From the NCBI RefSeq assembly GCF_014644415.1, contig NZ_BMKQ01000001.1, positions 1,602,861 to 1,666,860 of the forward strand: a DNA stretch of 64,000 nucleotides, given 5' to 3'. This DNA is from Marmoricola endophyticus. GTDB lineage: Bacteria; Actinomycetota; Actinomycetes; Propionibacteriales; Nocardioidaceae. Numbering within the stretch: position 1 is the stretch's first letter; each line of letters opens with the position of its first letter. Both the position numbers and the translations under genes were made by a program. This document shows positions 55,723 through 64,000 of this stretch, piece by piece. The notes under the pieces were generated by a model, which worked only from the letters and a program-made list of their open reading frames with translations, was not told the origin of the DNA and did not search any database.

Positions 55723-56842
55723 CCGGTCCGGTCGCCCCGGTCCTGACGCGGGCTCAGGGTCGGCCCGCCCGCGGCCGCCGGTCGACGGTGCTGATCGTGC
55801 TGGTCGTGGTCGTCGGTTCCGCGCTGGCCGTCTGGCTCGGTGGTGGCAGCGGGCACGACGGGCCGCTGGACCCGCGCAACCCGGGGCCCGCGGGGGCGGA
55901 GGCGACCGCGCGGGTCCTCGCCGACCGCGGCGTCGCCGTCGACGTCGTCCGCGGGCAGGACGCGTTGCTGGACACGGAGGTGGACGCCCGGACCACGGTG
56001 GTGGTGACCGACGCGGGCGACCTCGGGACCAGCACCTTGCGCACCCTCGAGCGACACACCCGTACCGCCGGCACGGTGGTGGTGGTCGGCGACGGTACGG
56101 CCGTGTCGACGCGCTTCCCGGCCGGGCGCACGGTCGAGCGGTCGGGCGCGCTGGACGCCGACTGCACGGACCGGCTGGTCGCCGACCTCCGCGTCCAGGC
56201 CGACCACGACGTCGGCTTCGCCGGTGGCCCGGGCCGGTGCTTCGCGGGCCTGCTGCTCTCCCCTGGCGCCCGGACGCACTGGCTCCCGGCCGGGGGCCCG
56301 CTGCGCAACGACCGAGTCCTCGACGGCGACAACGCCGCGCTGGGGCTGCGGCTGCTGGGCCAGCAGCCGCGCCTGGTCTGGTACGTCGCCGACCCGGCCG
56401 ACGAGCGGGCCGACGACGCCGGGGCGCTGGCGCCGCTGCTCCCCGACTGGCTGCTGCCCGGGCTCTGCCTCCTCGGGGCCGCGGGGGTCGCGCTGCTGCT
56501 GTGGCAGGGCCGTCGCCTGGGGCCGCTCGCGCGCGAGCCGCTCCCGGTGGTCGTACGCGCCGCGGAGACGACCGAGAGCCGGGGCCGGCTCTACCGGCGC
56601 GCCCGAGACCGCGACCACGCCGCGCGGGTGCTGCGGGCCGCCACCCGACGGCGCCTGGCCCACCGCCTCGCCCTCCCGGCCGGCGCGGGGCCGGACGCGG
56701 TCTCCGCGACGGTGGCCGACACGCTGGGCCGACCGCGCGACACCGTCGCCGCACTGGTCGAGGATCAACCGGTGCGGACCGACACGGACCTGGCCACCCT
56801 GGGCCGCGACCTGCTCCGACTCGAGGAAGAGGTGCACGACCG

Positions 56843-56846
<4 letters not shown>
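55719..56846 (+). CDS. DUF4350 domain membrane protein
   Basis: 375 residues, with an N-terminal membrane segment near 23-40 and a second near 245-265 (LLPGLCLLGAAGVALLLW). Between them lies an extracytoplasmic Rossmann-like domain (PGPAGAEATARVLADRGVAVDVV; VVVTDAGDL) typical of DUF4350. The C-terminal basic helix is cytoplasmic. It is coupled by GTGA and ATGA overlaps to both neighbours. Confidence 0.82.
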
Positions 56847-57823
<977 letters not shown>

Positions 57824-57832
57824 GGCGGCCCG

Positions 57833-59131
57833 GTGGCGATCACCTGGCGGGTCGGAGCGCTGCTGGCGCTCGGCGTGGTGGCCGTGGTGCTGCTCCCCGC
57901 GGCCCTCACCGTCTGGGCCTGGGTGCTCGCCGTCGCCGTCCTCACCCTGCTGGACCGCCGGCTCGCGCCCGCCCCGACCACGCTCACGATCGACCGCACG
58001 GCCAGCGACCCGGTCCGCGAGGGCGGGACCGGGAGCACCACGCTCCGCGTCTCCTCGACGGACCGACGGGTACGCGGGGTGCTGCGCGACGCGTGGCAGC
58101 CGTCGGCGGGAGCGGGCGGGAACCGGCACACCCTGGACCTGGCGCCCGGCGGCTCGACCGAGCTGCGCACGACGCTCACCCCGACCCGACGGGGCGACCG
58201 CGCCACCGACCGCGTGACCGTGCGCCTGCTCGGCCCCTTCGGCCTCGCCGCACGTCAAGCGACCACACAGGTGCCCGGCCGGATCAGGGTGCTGCCCCGC
58301 TTCGCCTCCCGCCGGCACCTCCCCTCCCGAGTGGCGCGGTTGCGTGAGCTCGAGGGGCGGACCGCGGTGCAGGTGCGCGGCCAGGGGACGGAGTTCGACT
58401 CCCTGCGGGAGTACGTCCGCGGTGACGACGTGCGCAGCATCGACTGGCGGGCCACGGCGCGCAGCACCGGCACCGTCGTACGGACCTGGCAGCCGGAGCG
58501 CGACCGGCGGGTCGTCCTCGTCCTCGACACGGGACGGACGTCGGCCGGCCGGGTCGCCTCCGGTGCCGGCGTACCGAGGCTGGACGGGGCGATGGACGCC
58601 GCACTGCTGGTCGGCGCGCTGGCCGAGCGGGCCGGCGACCGGGTCGACCTCGTGGCCGGCGACCAGCTCGTACGCGCACGCTTCCGCGGCCGGCCGGGCG
58701 CCCGTACGACCGAGCGGCTGCAGGACGTGCTGGCCGACCTCGAGCCCGCGCTGGCCGAGACGGCGTGGCGCCGACTCGTTGGCGCCGTCCAGGGGCTGGG
58801 CCGGCACCGCTCGCTGGTCGTGCTGCTGACCACGCTGGAGCCCACCTCCGTCGAGCAGGGCCTGCTGCCGCTGCTCCCCGGCCTGACGGCGCGGCACCGG
58901 GTCGTCCTCGCCTCGGTCCGCGACCCGGCCCTGGACCGGCTCGCCCTCGATCGCGGCTCGGCCTCGGCCGGCTACCTCGCCGCCGCGGCAGAACAGGACC
59001 TCCACGCCCGCGAGCGCACCGCCGGGCTCCTCCGCACGCTCGGGGTCGACGTGCTCGACGCGGACGCCGACCACCTCCCCCAGGCGCTCGCCGACCACTA
59101 CCTGGCGCTCAAGGCCCGCGGGCGGCTGTGA
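57833..59131 (+). CDS. DUF58 domain protein
   Basis: 432 residues. Two N-terminal hydrophobic segments (10-45) anchor it, then a beta-rich domain, then the DUF58 core FDSLREYVRGDDVRSIDWRATARS and a VWA-like part (VVLVLDTGRTSAGR). It is the usual partner of MoxR ATPases. The GTG start is 9 bases after the moxR stop. Confidence 0.9.
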   Translation: MAITWRVGALLALGVVAVVLLPAALTVWAWVLAVAVLTLLDRRLAPAPTTLTIDRTASDPVREGGTGSTTLRVSSTDRRVRGVLRDAWQPSAGAGGNRHTLDLAPGGSTELRTTLTPTRRGDRATDRVTVRLLGPFGLAARQATTQVPGRIRVLPRFASRRHLPSRVARLRELEGRTAVQVRGQGTEFDSLREYVRGDDVRSIDWRATARSTGTVVRTWQPERDRRVVLVLDTGRTSAGRVASGAGVPRLDGAMDAALLVGALAERAGDRVDLVAGDQLVRARFRGRPGARTTERLQDVLADLEPALAETAWRRLVGAVQGLGRHRSLVVLLTTLEPTSVEQGLLPLLPGLTARHRVVLASVRDPALDRLALDRGSASAGYLAAAAEQDLHARERTAGLLRTLGVDVLDADADHLPQALADHYLALKARGRL

Positions 59132-59142
59132 CCCGGTGCTCG

Positions 59143-60144
59143 TCAGGCGGCGGTGGCGGCCCGGTCCTCGAGCACGCCGGCCGCGGCGTCGAGGTCTCCG
59201 GTCACGCCGCGGAGGACGGCGCGACGGCCGAGGACGTACACGTACGCCAGGAAGGCGACCTCGGCCAGCACCCCGATCCCGATGCGCGCCCAGGTCGGCA
59301 GCGGGGAGGGAGTCACGAAGGCCTCGATGACACCGGAGACGAGCAGGACCACGACCAGGCCGAGTGCCACACCTCCGGCCGAGCGACCCTCGGCGGCCAG
59401 CGACTCGCCGCGGGTCCGCTCGCCCGGCCGCAGCCACGCCCAGAACAGCCGCAGTCCCGTGCCGGCAGCCACGAAGACCGCGGTCAGCTCCAGCAGCCCG
59501 TGCGGGAGGATCAGCCCGAAGAAGACGTCGGCGCGGTCGTGCCCGATCATGATCGACCCGACGACCGCGAGGTTCGCGACGTTGCCGAACAGCACCAGCA
59601 GCACCGGCACCCCCAGCACGCCGAGCGCGATGCAGAGGGCGGCCACCCACGCGTTGTTCGTCCACACCTGGGCGGCGAAGTGCGACGCCGCCGACTCGGA
59701 GTAGTACGCCGCGAAGTCCCGGTCGACGAGCCGCTGGAGGTCGTCGGGGTCGACCAGGCTCTGCTCGACCTGCGGGTTGGCCAGCAGCCACAGCACCATC
59801 ACCGCGGTGACCGCGTAGCTCACCAGCATCGTGGTCAGCCACCAGCGCCGGGTGCGGTAGAGCGCCGCCGGGAAGCGCGTGCCGAAGAACCCGGTCACCG
59901 CCCTCCACCCGGTCGTGCGCGTGCCGACCATCCGGGTACGAGCGCGGGCCAGCAGCGCGCTGAGGTAGGCGACGACGGCGGCGTCCGGGGCGGACGTACG
60001 GATGACGGACAGGTGGGTGGCGACCTCCTGGTAGAGGTCGACCAGCTCGTCGGCCTCCGCGCCGGAGCGTGCGGCGTGGGCGCTGAGCTGCTCCAGCCGG
60101 CGCCAGGCCGGGTGGTGCGCGGCGACGTACGCGTCGAGGTCCAC
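59143..60144 (-). CDS. SpoIIM-like stage II sporulation M domain membrane protein
   Basis: 333 residues. A cytoplasmic helical N-terminus (1-95) is followed by about six membrane segments. NNAWVAALCIALGVLGVPVLLVLFGNVANLAVVGS and ILPHGLLELTAVFVAAGTGLRLFWAW carry the conserved HGxxE pattern of the SpoIIM/DUF95 family. It occurs with RDD and MoxR/DUF58 genes in many non-sporulating actinobacteria, so sporulation is not implied. Confidence 0.88.
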   Translation of the reverse strand: MDLDAYVAAHHPAWRRLEQLSAHAARSGAEADELVDLYQEVATHLSVIRTSAPDAAVVAYLSALLARARTRMVGTRTTGWRAVTGFFGTRFPAALYRTRRWWLTTMLVSYAVTAVMVLWLLANPQVEQSLVDPDDLQRLVDRDFAAYYSESAASHFAAQVWTNNAWVAALCIALGVLGVPVLLVLFGNVANLAVVGSIMIGHDRADVFFGLILPHGLLELTAVFVAAGTGLRLFWAWLRPGERTRGESLAAEGRSAGGVALGLVVVLLVSGVIEAFVTPSPLPTWARIGIGVLAEVAFLAYVYVLGRRAVLRGVTGDLDAAAGVLEDRAATAA

Positions 60145-60163
60145 GGCCCCACCCTCCCACCGA

Positions 60164-60169
60164 TACCGT
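60164..60169 (+). promoter_or_regulatory. -10 element of a leaderless promoter (TACCGT)
   Basis: TACCGT is followed by 7 bases and the GTG at 60177. This decides the start against a GTG three codons upstream that would lie within the promoter. Confidence 0.5.
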
Positions 60170-60176
60170 GACTGGG

Positions 60177-60974
60177 GTGGCAGACATCTACGCCGGCCTG
60201 GACGCCGACCAGCTGGTCACCGGCGAGGCCGTCACCCTCGAGCTGCCCGCCGCGTCGGTCCCCCTGCGGCTGCTCTCCGGCCTGATCGACGTCGTGCTGT
60301 CCGTCGTCCTCCTCCTCGCGGGCTTCCTGCTGACCGGCGCCCTGGCCTCGGACGAGGCGCTCCTCGGCGTCGGCTCGGTCCTCACCCTCGTGGTCGTGCT
60401 CGTGGTGCTGCCGACCGCCGTGGAGACCGTGACCCGCGGCCGGTCGGTCGGCAAGCTCGCGGTCGGCCTGCGCACCTCCCGCTCGGACGGCGGTCCGATC
60501 TCCTTCCAGCACGCGGTCGTCCGGTCGCTGCTGGGTGTGGTCGAGATCTGGGTGCTGAGCGGGGTGCCGGCCGTGATCAGCGCTCTCGTCAGCCCGCGCG
60601 GCCAGCGGCTGGGCGACCACGTCGCCGGGACGTACGTCGTCCGCGACCGGCTCGCGCTCGTCCTCACCCCGCCGGTCCCGATGCCACCGGAGCTCGCCGC
60701 CTGGGCGCGTACGGCCGACATCGCCCCGCTGCCGGACCGGCTGGCGGTCTCGGTACGTCAGCTCCTCTCGCGCGGGTCGGGGCTCTCCCCTGCGGCCCGC
60801 GAGGGACTCCTCACCCGTCTGGCCCAGGAGGTGCACCCGCTCGTCAGCCCCGCGCCACCATCGGGCACGGCGCCGTTCGCGCTGCTGGCCGCCGTCCAGG
60901 CCGAGCGACGCCGGCGCGACGAGGAGCGCCTGCACCGCGAGGCGGCGGTACGCCGTCGCCTGACCGGCCGCTGA
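60177..60974 (+). CDS. RDD family membrane protein
   Basis: 265 residues. Three membrane segments lie in the first 160 residues with the RDD signature (SVPLRLLSGLIDVVLS, VTRGRSVGKLAVGLR, SPRGQRLGDHVAGTYVV). The C-terminal ~90 residues are cytoplasmic, Pro/Arg-rich and helical. It is divergent from the SpoIIM gene; the two share a 32-base promoter region. Confidence 0.88.
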   Translation: MADIYAGLDADQLVTGEAVTLELPAASVPLRLLSGLIDVVLSVVLLLAGFLLTGALASDEALLGVGSVLTLVVVLVVLPTAVETVTRGRSVGKLAVGLRTSRSDGGPISFQHAVVRSLLGVVEIWVLSGVPAVISALVSPRGQRLGDHVAGTYVVRDRLALVLTPPVPMPPELAAWARTADIAPLPDRLAVSVRQLLSRGSGLSPAAREGLLTRLAQEVHPLVSPAPPSGTAPFALLAAVQAERRRRDEERLHREAAVRRRLTGR

Positions 60975-60996
60975 CGCGTCGTCGGATCAGGCGCCC

Positions 60997-61617
60997 TCAG
61001 GCACGCAGCGCCGCCACCTCGGTGCCGAGCCGCTTGGCGGTGACCAGCGTGTTGCCGTGGTACTCCTGCCCGTCCCACCCGGTGCAGGTGATGAGCAGCA
61101 GCCGACCCTTGCCACGGTCCTGCCCGAACAGCGTCGGCGCCTGGGTGGCGATCTGCTTCTTGGAGTACGTCTTCACCGACGTGATGCGGTACTTCGTGCG
61201 CTGCACCTGGCCGGAGTACTTCCGGAAGATCACGACCGGCTGGCCGACCTTGACCGTGCCGAGCTTGTCCAGCGCCCCGCCGCCGGTGTGCACCGTGTGC
61301 CCGGTGACCAGCGTCTGGCCGGTCAGGGCGCCCGGCGCCGAGCTGCCGCTCCAGTAGCCGACCTGACGCGGGTTGCGTGGCGGGTCGAGCTGGGCGTCCT
61401 TGCTCATCTTCACCGAGACCAGCGGCGCCTGGACCTTCAGCGACGGCACCTGCAGCACGTCGCCGGTCGGCGCACCGATCAGCTTGACCGGCGTGGGCGG
61501 CTGCGGGCTGGGGTAGATCAGCCCGACCCCCGCGATGCTGAGGGCCACGATGACCACGATCGTCTCGAGCAGGGTGGCCTGTCGGGCGGGCCCGAGCAGG
61601 CCCGCCTTCCGGGCCAC
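60997..61617 (-). CDS. class F sortase
   Basis: 206 residues: one membrane anchor (about 17-36), then the sortase barrel with catalytic H107 (VTGHTVH), C178 (LLLITCTGW) and R196 (TAKRLG). The class is assigned from the short anchor, the TGHTVH pattern and the actinobacterial context. It links a target protein to peptidoglycan outside the cell. It lies 5 bases downstream of a gene for a probable surface protein. Confidence 0.88.
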   Translation of the reverse strand: MARKAGLLGPARQATLLETIVVIVALSIAGVGLIYPSPQPPTPVKLIGAPTGDVLQVPSLKVQAPLVSVKMSKDAQLDPPRNPRQVGYWSGSSAPGALTGQTLVTGHTVHTGGGALDKLGTVKVGQPVVIFRKYSGQVQRTKYRITSVKTYSKKQIATQAPTLFGQDRGKGRLLLITCTGWDGQEYHGNTLVTAKRLGTEVAALRA

Positions 61618-61622
61618 GACTC

Positions 61623-62933
61623 TCAGTCCTTGCCGTGGTGCAGCTTCACCTGACGCACGCCCACGCCGCCGGCGGCGACGAGGAACAGCGCGCCGAGCGC
61701 GACCATCACGCCGGTCGGGATGGTCGGGTCACCGGCCAGGCCGGCGTCGACCGAGGTCGGCACGTTGCTGCCGCCGTTGCCGCCGTTCCCGCCGTCGCCG
61801 GGCGGGTTGACGGCCGGGGTGAAGGTGCCACCGAGGCAGTCGACGTCGCCGACCTGGATCGAGGCGAGCGAGGAGCCGGTCGCGGCCGCCGCCGCGGGGA
61901 GCACCTGCGCGTCGAGTGCCGTCTCGTGGATCTGGCTGTCTCCGGTCTTGGTCTGCTTGTTCAGCGTGATGTCGAGGATGTTGTCCTCGATCGGGCCGAG
62001 CTGGTCGCTGATCTGCCCGATGATCGGGTTCAGCGTGTCGGCCAGGTTCCCCAGGGCCACACCGAGCGGCCCGAGCAGCTGCGCGAGGGGACCGCTCTGG
62101 TTGGTCAGCGAGGTCGTCAGACCGTCGGTGATCGCGGTGGTGAGCGCGCTGAGGTCGGTGACGACCTTCTGGTTCGGCTTCGGGTCGACCGGCAGGGCGA
62201 CCGTGATCGGGTCGACCGGGGAGTTGGCGCCGAAGTCCAGGGTCAGCCCGGCGTCGACCAGGTTCGCGTCGGCCGTCGTCGCGCCCCGCGTCGCGGTGCA
62301 CTGGCCCTCGATGGCGTCGGCGCCGACGATCAGCGACGGGTTGCCGATCGCGTCGAGCACCTGCTGGAGCGCGGCCACCAGGGTGTTCGAGATCTGCGCG
62401 CTGGCGCCGCGGATCGCGTCGCGCAGCGCGGCCGGGAACGCGTTGACAAAGGTGTCGGTCAGCTGGCCGTTGGCGATGATCCCGGTGAAGGGGTCGAAGT
62501 TCTTGAAGGTGTCCAGCGCCCCCGAGTTCAGCGACACCGTGTCGGTGGAGGCGAAGCAGGAGTCGGACGAGCCGACCGCAGCGAGGGTCGCACCCTCGCC
62601 GGACAGACCGGCGCACGCGGCCGAGGAGACCACCCTGCCGGCGACGGAGGTGGTGGCGTCCTGGGCGAGCGTGCCCTGGCTGATCAGCGATTGGCTGCCC
62701 AGAACCCGGAGCGCAGGATTCTTGCTGCCCGACTCGGTCTGCTTGGCGCCGTCGTTGCTGGCGGCGTACTGCCCGCTGACCGAGTTGCTCATGCCGGCGA
62801 TACCGACGTTGAGCGCCGAGGCCTGTCCGTGACCGACCTCGTCGGCGGCCAGCGCCGGGGAGGCGGCGAGAACGCCGAGTCCGATGGTGAGGGCGGCGGC
62901 CGTGGCGCACATCCCTCCACGCAGTGCTGTCAT
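61623..62933 (-). CDS. secreted, C-terminally anchored surface protein, probable sortase substrate
   Basis: 436 residues. Signal peptide 1-29 (ending in SPALA). The mature part is Thr/Ser/Ala/Gln-rich with repeated Leu-Gly helical stretches, two or three Cys pairs (AACAGL, SSDSCFA) and a choice-of-anchor-like pattern. A Gly/Asn linker (GDGGNGGNGGSN) precedes VPTSVDAG, a membrane segment and a basic tail, a possible sorting signal. ATG with GGGGAG upstream. The adjacent sortase suggests a substrate-enzyme pair. Confidence 0.72.
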   Translation of the reverse strand: MTALRGGMCATAAALTIGLGVLAASPALAADEVGHGQASALNVGIAGMSNSVSGQYAASNDGAKQTESGSKNPALRVLGSQSLISQGTLAQDATTSVAGRVVSSAACAGLSGEGATLAAVGSSDSCFASTDTVSLNSGALDTFKNFDPFTGIIANGQLTDTFVNAFPAALRDAIRGASAQISNTLVAALQQVLDAIGNPSLIVGADAIEGQCTATRGATTADANLVDAGLTLDFGANSPVDPITVALPVDPKPNQKVVTDLSALTTAITDGLTTSLTNQSGPLAQLLGPLGVALGNLADTLNPIIGQISDQLGPIEDNILDITLNKQTKTGDSQIHETALDAQVLPAAAAATGSSLASIQVGDVDCLGGTFTPAVNPPGDGGNGGNGGSNVPTSVDAGLAGDPTIPTGVMVALGALFLVAAGGVGVRQVKLHHGKD

Positions 62934-62993
62934 GTCGTGCTCTCCCCTGTTCGACGCCCGAGTCGACCGTTGTTACTGGTGATTAACGTCCGG

Positions 62994-63015
62994 CGTCACA
63001 GTAGGTTACGTCACA
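62994..63015. promoter_or_regulatory. direct repeat CGTCACA x2 upstream of the surface protein gene
   Basis: Two copies of CGTCACA (TGTGACG on the minus strand), 15 bases apart centre to centre, lie about 60-80 bases upstream of the surface protein start and overlap the trmB stop codon. The region is locally AT-rich. It could be an activator or two-component regulator site. Confidence 0.35.
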
Positions 63016-63757
63016 ATTTTCCGGAACCCCCGGCCGTCGTCCGGCGGTAGCTCAGGTCGACGATCCCTCGCCCCGCCTCGACCCCACGGCGCTCGAAGCG
63101 GGTCAGCGGCCGGGCCTCCCAGCGAGGTACGACACCGCCCTCGAGCAGCGGCTCGGCGTCCAGGACCTCGCGCATCTGCTCGGCGTACGACGCCCAGTCC
63201 GTCGCCAGGCGCCACGAGCCTCCCGGGCGCAGCGCCGTCGCCACGGAGCGGGCGAACGCCGGCTGCACCAGGCGCCGCTTGTGGTGGCGCGTCTTCGGCC
63301 ACGGGTCCGGGAAGAACGTCCAGACCTCCTCGACCGAGCCGGGCGCGAAGAGGTGGGCCAACGACCAGACCGCGTCCACCCCGATCAGCCGGACGTTGCC
63401 GACGCCGGCCTCCTCGAGGCGCCACAGCGCGCCGGCGACCCCCGGGCGCCACACCTCGAACGCGAGGACGTTCACCTCCGGTCGGGCCCCGGCCAGACCG
63501 ACCAGAGCCTCACCGACACCGGAACCGATCTCGACCACGAGGGGCGCGTCCCGGTCGTACCACGACCACAGGTCGAACCCCGGCTGGTCGACCGCATCGT
63601 CCGGTACGACCCAGGACCGCGACAGCCGGTCCCAGGCGTCCTGCTCGCGCTCGGTCAGGCGCGCGCCGCGCCGGGAGTACGACAGCACCTCCCGCACCCG
63701 TCGACCGTCCTCGGTCAGCCGGACGTGCGGCCTCGCCGGTCGGGCCTGCTCACTCAC
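63011..63757 (-). CDS. trmB: tRNA (guanine-N7)-methyltransferase
   Basis: 248 residues. SAM motif VVEIGSGVGEAL, the catalytic and tRNA-binding signature FFPDPWPKTRHHKRRLV and ATDWASYAE near the end are diagnostic of TrmB, which makes m7G46 in tRNA. GTG start at 63757 with GAGGAGG upstream. Confidence 0.93.
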   Translation of the reverse strand: MSEQARPARPHVRLTEDGRRVREVLSYSRRGARLTEREQDAWDRLSRSWVVPDDAVDQPGFDLWSWYDRDAPLVVEIGSGVGEALVGLAGARPEVNVLAFEVWRPGVAGALWRLEEAGVGNVRLIGVDAVWSLAHLFAPGSVEEVWTFFPDPWPKTRHHKRRLVQPAFARSVATALRPGGSWRLATDWASYAEQMREVLDAEPLLEGGVVPRWEARPLTRFERRGVEAGRGIVDLSYRRTTAGGSGKL

Positions 63758-63784
63758 GGGGCCTCCTCGGCCGTCGGAACGCGA

Positions 63785-63816
63785 CGAAGGCCCCGCCCGG
63801 ATGGGCGGGGCCTTCG
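63785..63816 (-). terminator. tuf terminator hairpin
   Basis: A perfect 14-bp GC-rich stem (63785-63798 with 63803-63816) and a 4-base loop lie 45 bases after the tuf stop. There is no strong T-run. Confidence 0.8.
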
Positions 63817-63861
63817 CTGCGAGCGGACCGGGTCAGACCCGGGCTGCACTCGCCAGTGCGC

Positions 63862-64000
63862 TCACTTGGTGATGTTGGTGACCCGGCCGGCGCCGACGGT
63901 GCGGCCACCCTCACGGATCGCGAACTTCAGACCGTCCTCCATGGCGACGGGCTGGATCAGCTCGACGGCCATCTCGGTGTTGTCGCCCGGCATGACCATC
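63862..64000 (-). CDS. tuf: elongation factor Tu, C-terminal end only (runs off window)
   Basis: The last 45 residues are visible ([20 protein letters not shown]..., [17 protein letters not shown]) with the TGA at 63862. This is the domain III end of EF-Tu. The S10 operon usually follows tuf closely; here about 8 kb of membrane and sortase genes separates them. Confidence 0.95.
   Translation of the reverse strand, partial: MVMPGDNTEMAVELIQPVAMEDGLKFAIREGGRTVGAGRVTNITK

Overview
The window is high-GC DNA with GTG starts common, and its ribosomal protein gene order and families point to an actinobacterium. The mix of WXG100/RHS, class F sortase, and MoxR/DUF58/DUF4129/SpoIIM genes, plus leaderless promoters, suggests Nocardioides or a close relative. 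The genus is an inference from gene content and was not tested by a search.

Left part (1-13.1 kb): a surface-glycan locus. It holds the 3' end of a UDP-glucose dehydrogenase, two tandem paralogous methyltransferases, a single-domain glycosyltransferase, two large multi-domain glycosyltransferases, two further SAM methyltransferases and an acyl-CoA ligase.

Polymorphic toxin island (13.3-21.6 kb, mostly minus strand): a WXG100 gene is followed by a 1797-residue RHS/YD-repeat protein ending in a GIY-YIG-like nuclease domain. The stop of the RHS gene overlaps the start of an Imm26-like immunity gene. Further downstream lie a MafI-like immunity gene, a frameshifted gene, a frameshifted DUF4291 gene on the opposite strand, and a degenerate copy of the RHS pre-toxin segment with its own small candidate immunity gene. 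This is the expected layout of a toxin locus that has exchanged its C-terminal modules.

Middle (21.7-34.7 kb): housekeeping and membrane genes (HAD phosphatase, holin-like/phosphodiesterase fusion, metallo-beta-lactamase-fold protein, DedA-like protein, alanine-type aminotransferase, ABC-F ATPase, MOSC protein, small-domain methyltransferase, truA, TrxR-like flavoprotein). A 152-bp inverted-repeat element lies between the DedA-like and aminotransferase genes.

Ribosomal region (34.7-53.9 kb, minus strand): a nearly complete S10-spc-alpha supercluster from rpsJ through secY, adk, map, infA, rpmJ, rpsM, rpsK, rpsD, rpoA and rplQ. It is interrupted between map and infA by an LLM flavin oxidoreductase and an SRPBCC gene, with a pentanucleotide tandem repeat between those two.

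Right part (53.9-64 kb): a membrane/AAA cluster (multi-pass protein, DUF4129, DUF4350, MoxR, DUF58, SpoIIM, RDD), then a class F sortase with a probable cell-wall substrate, trmB, and the 3' end of tuf. No rRNA, tRNA, CRISPR array or insertion sequence transposase was seen.
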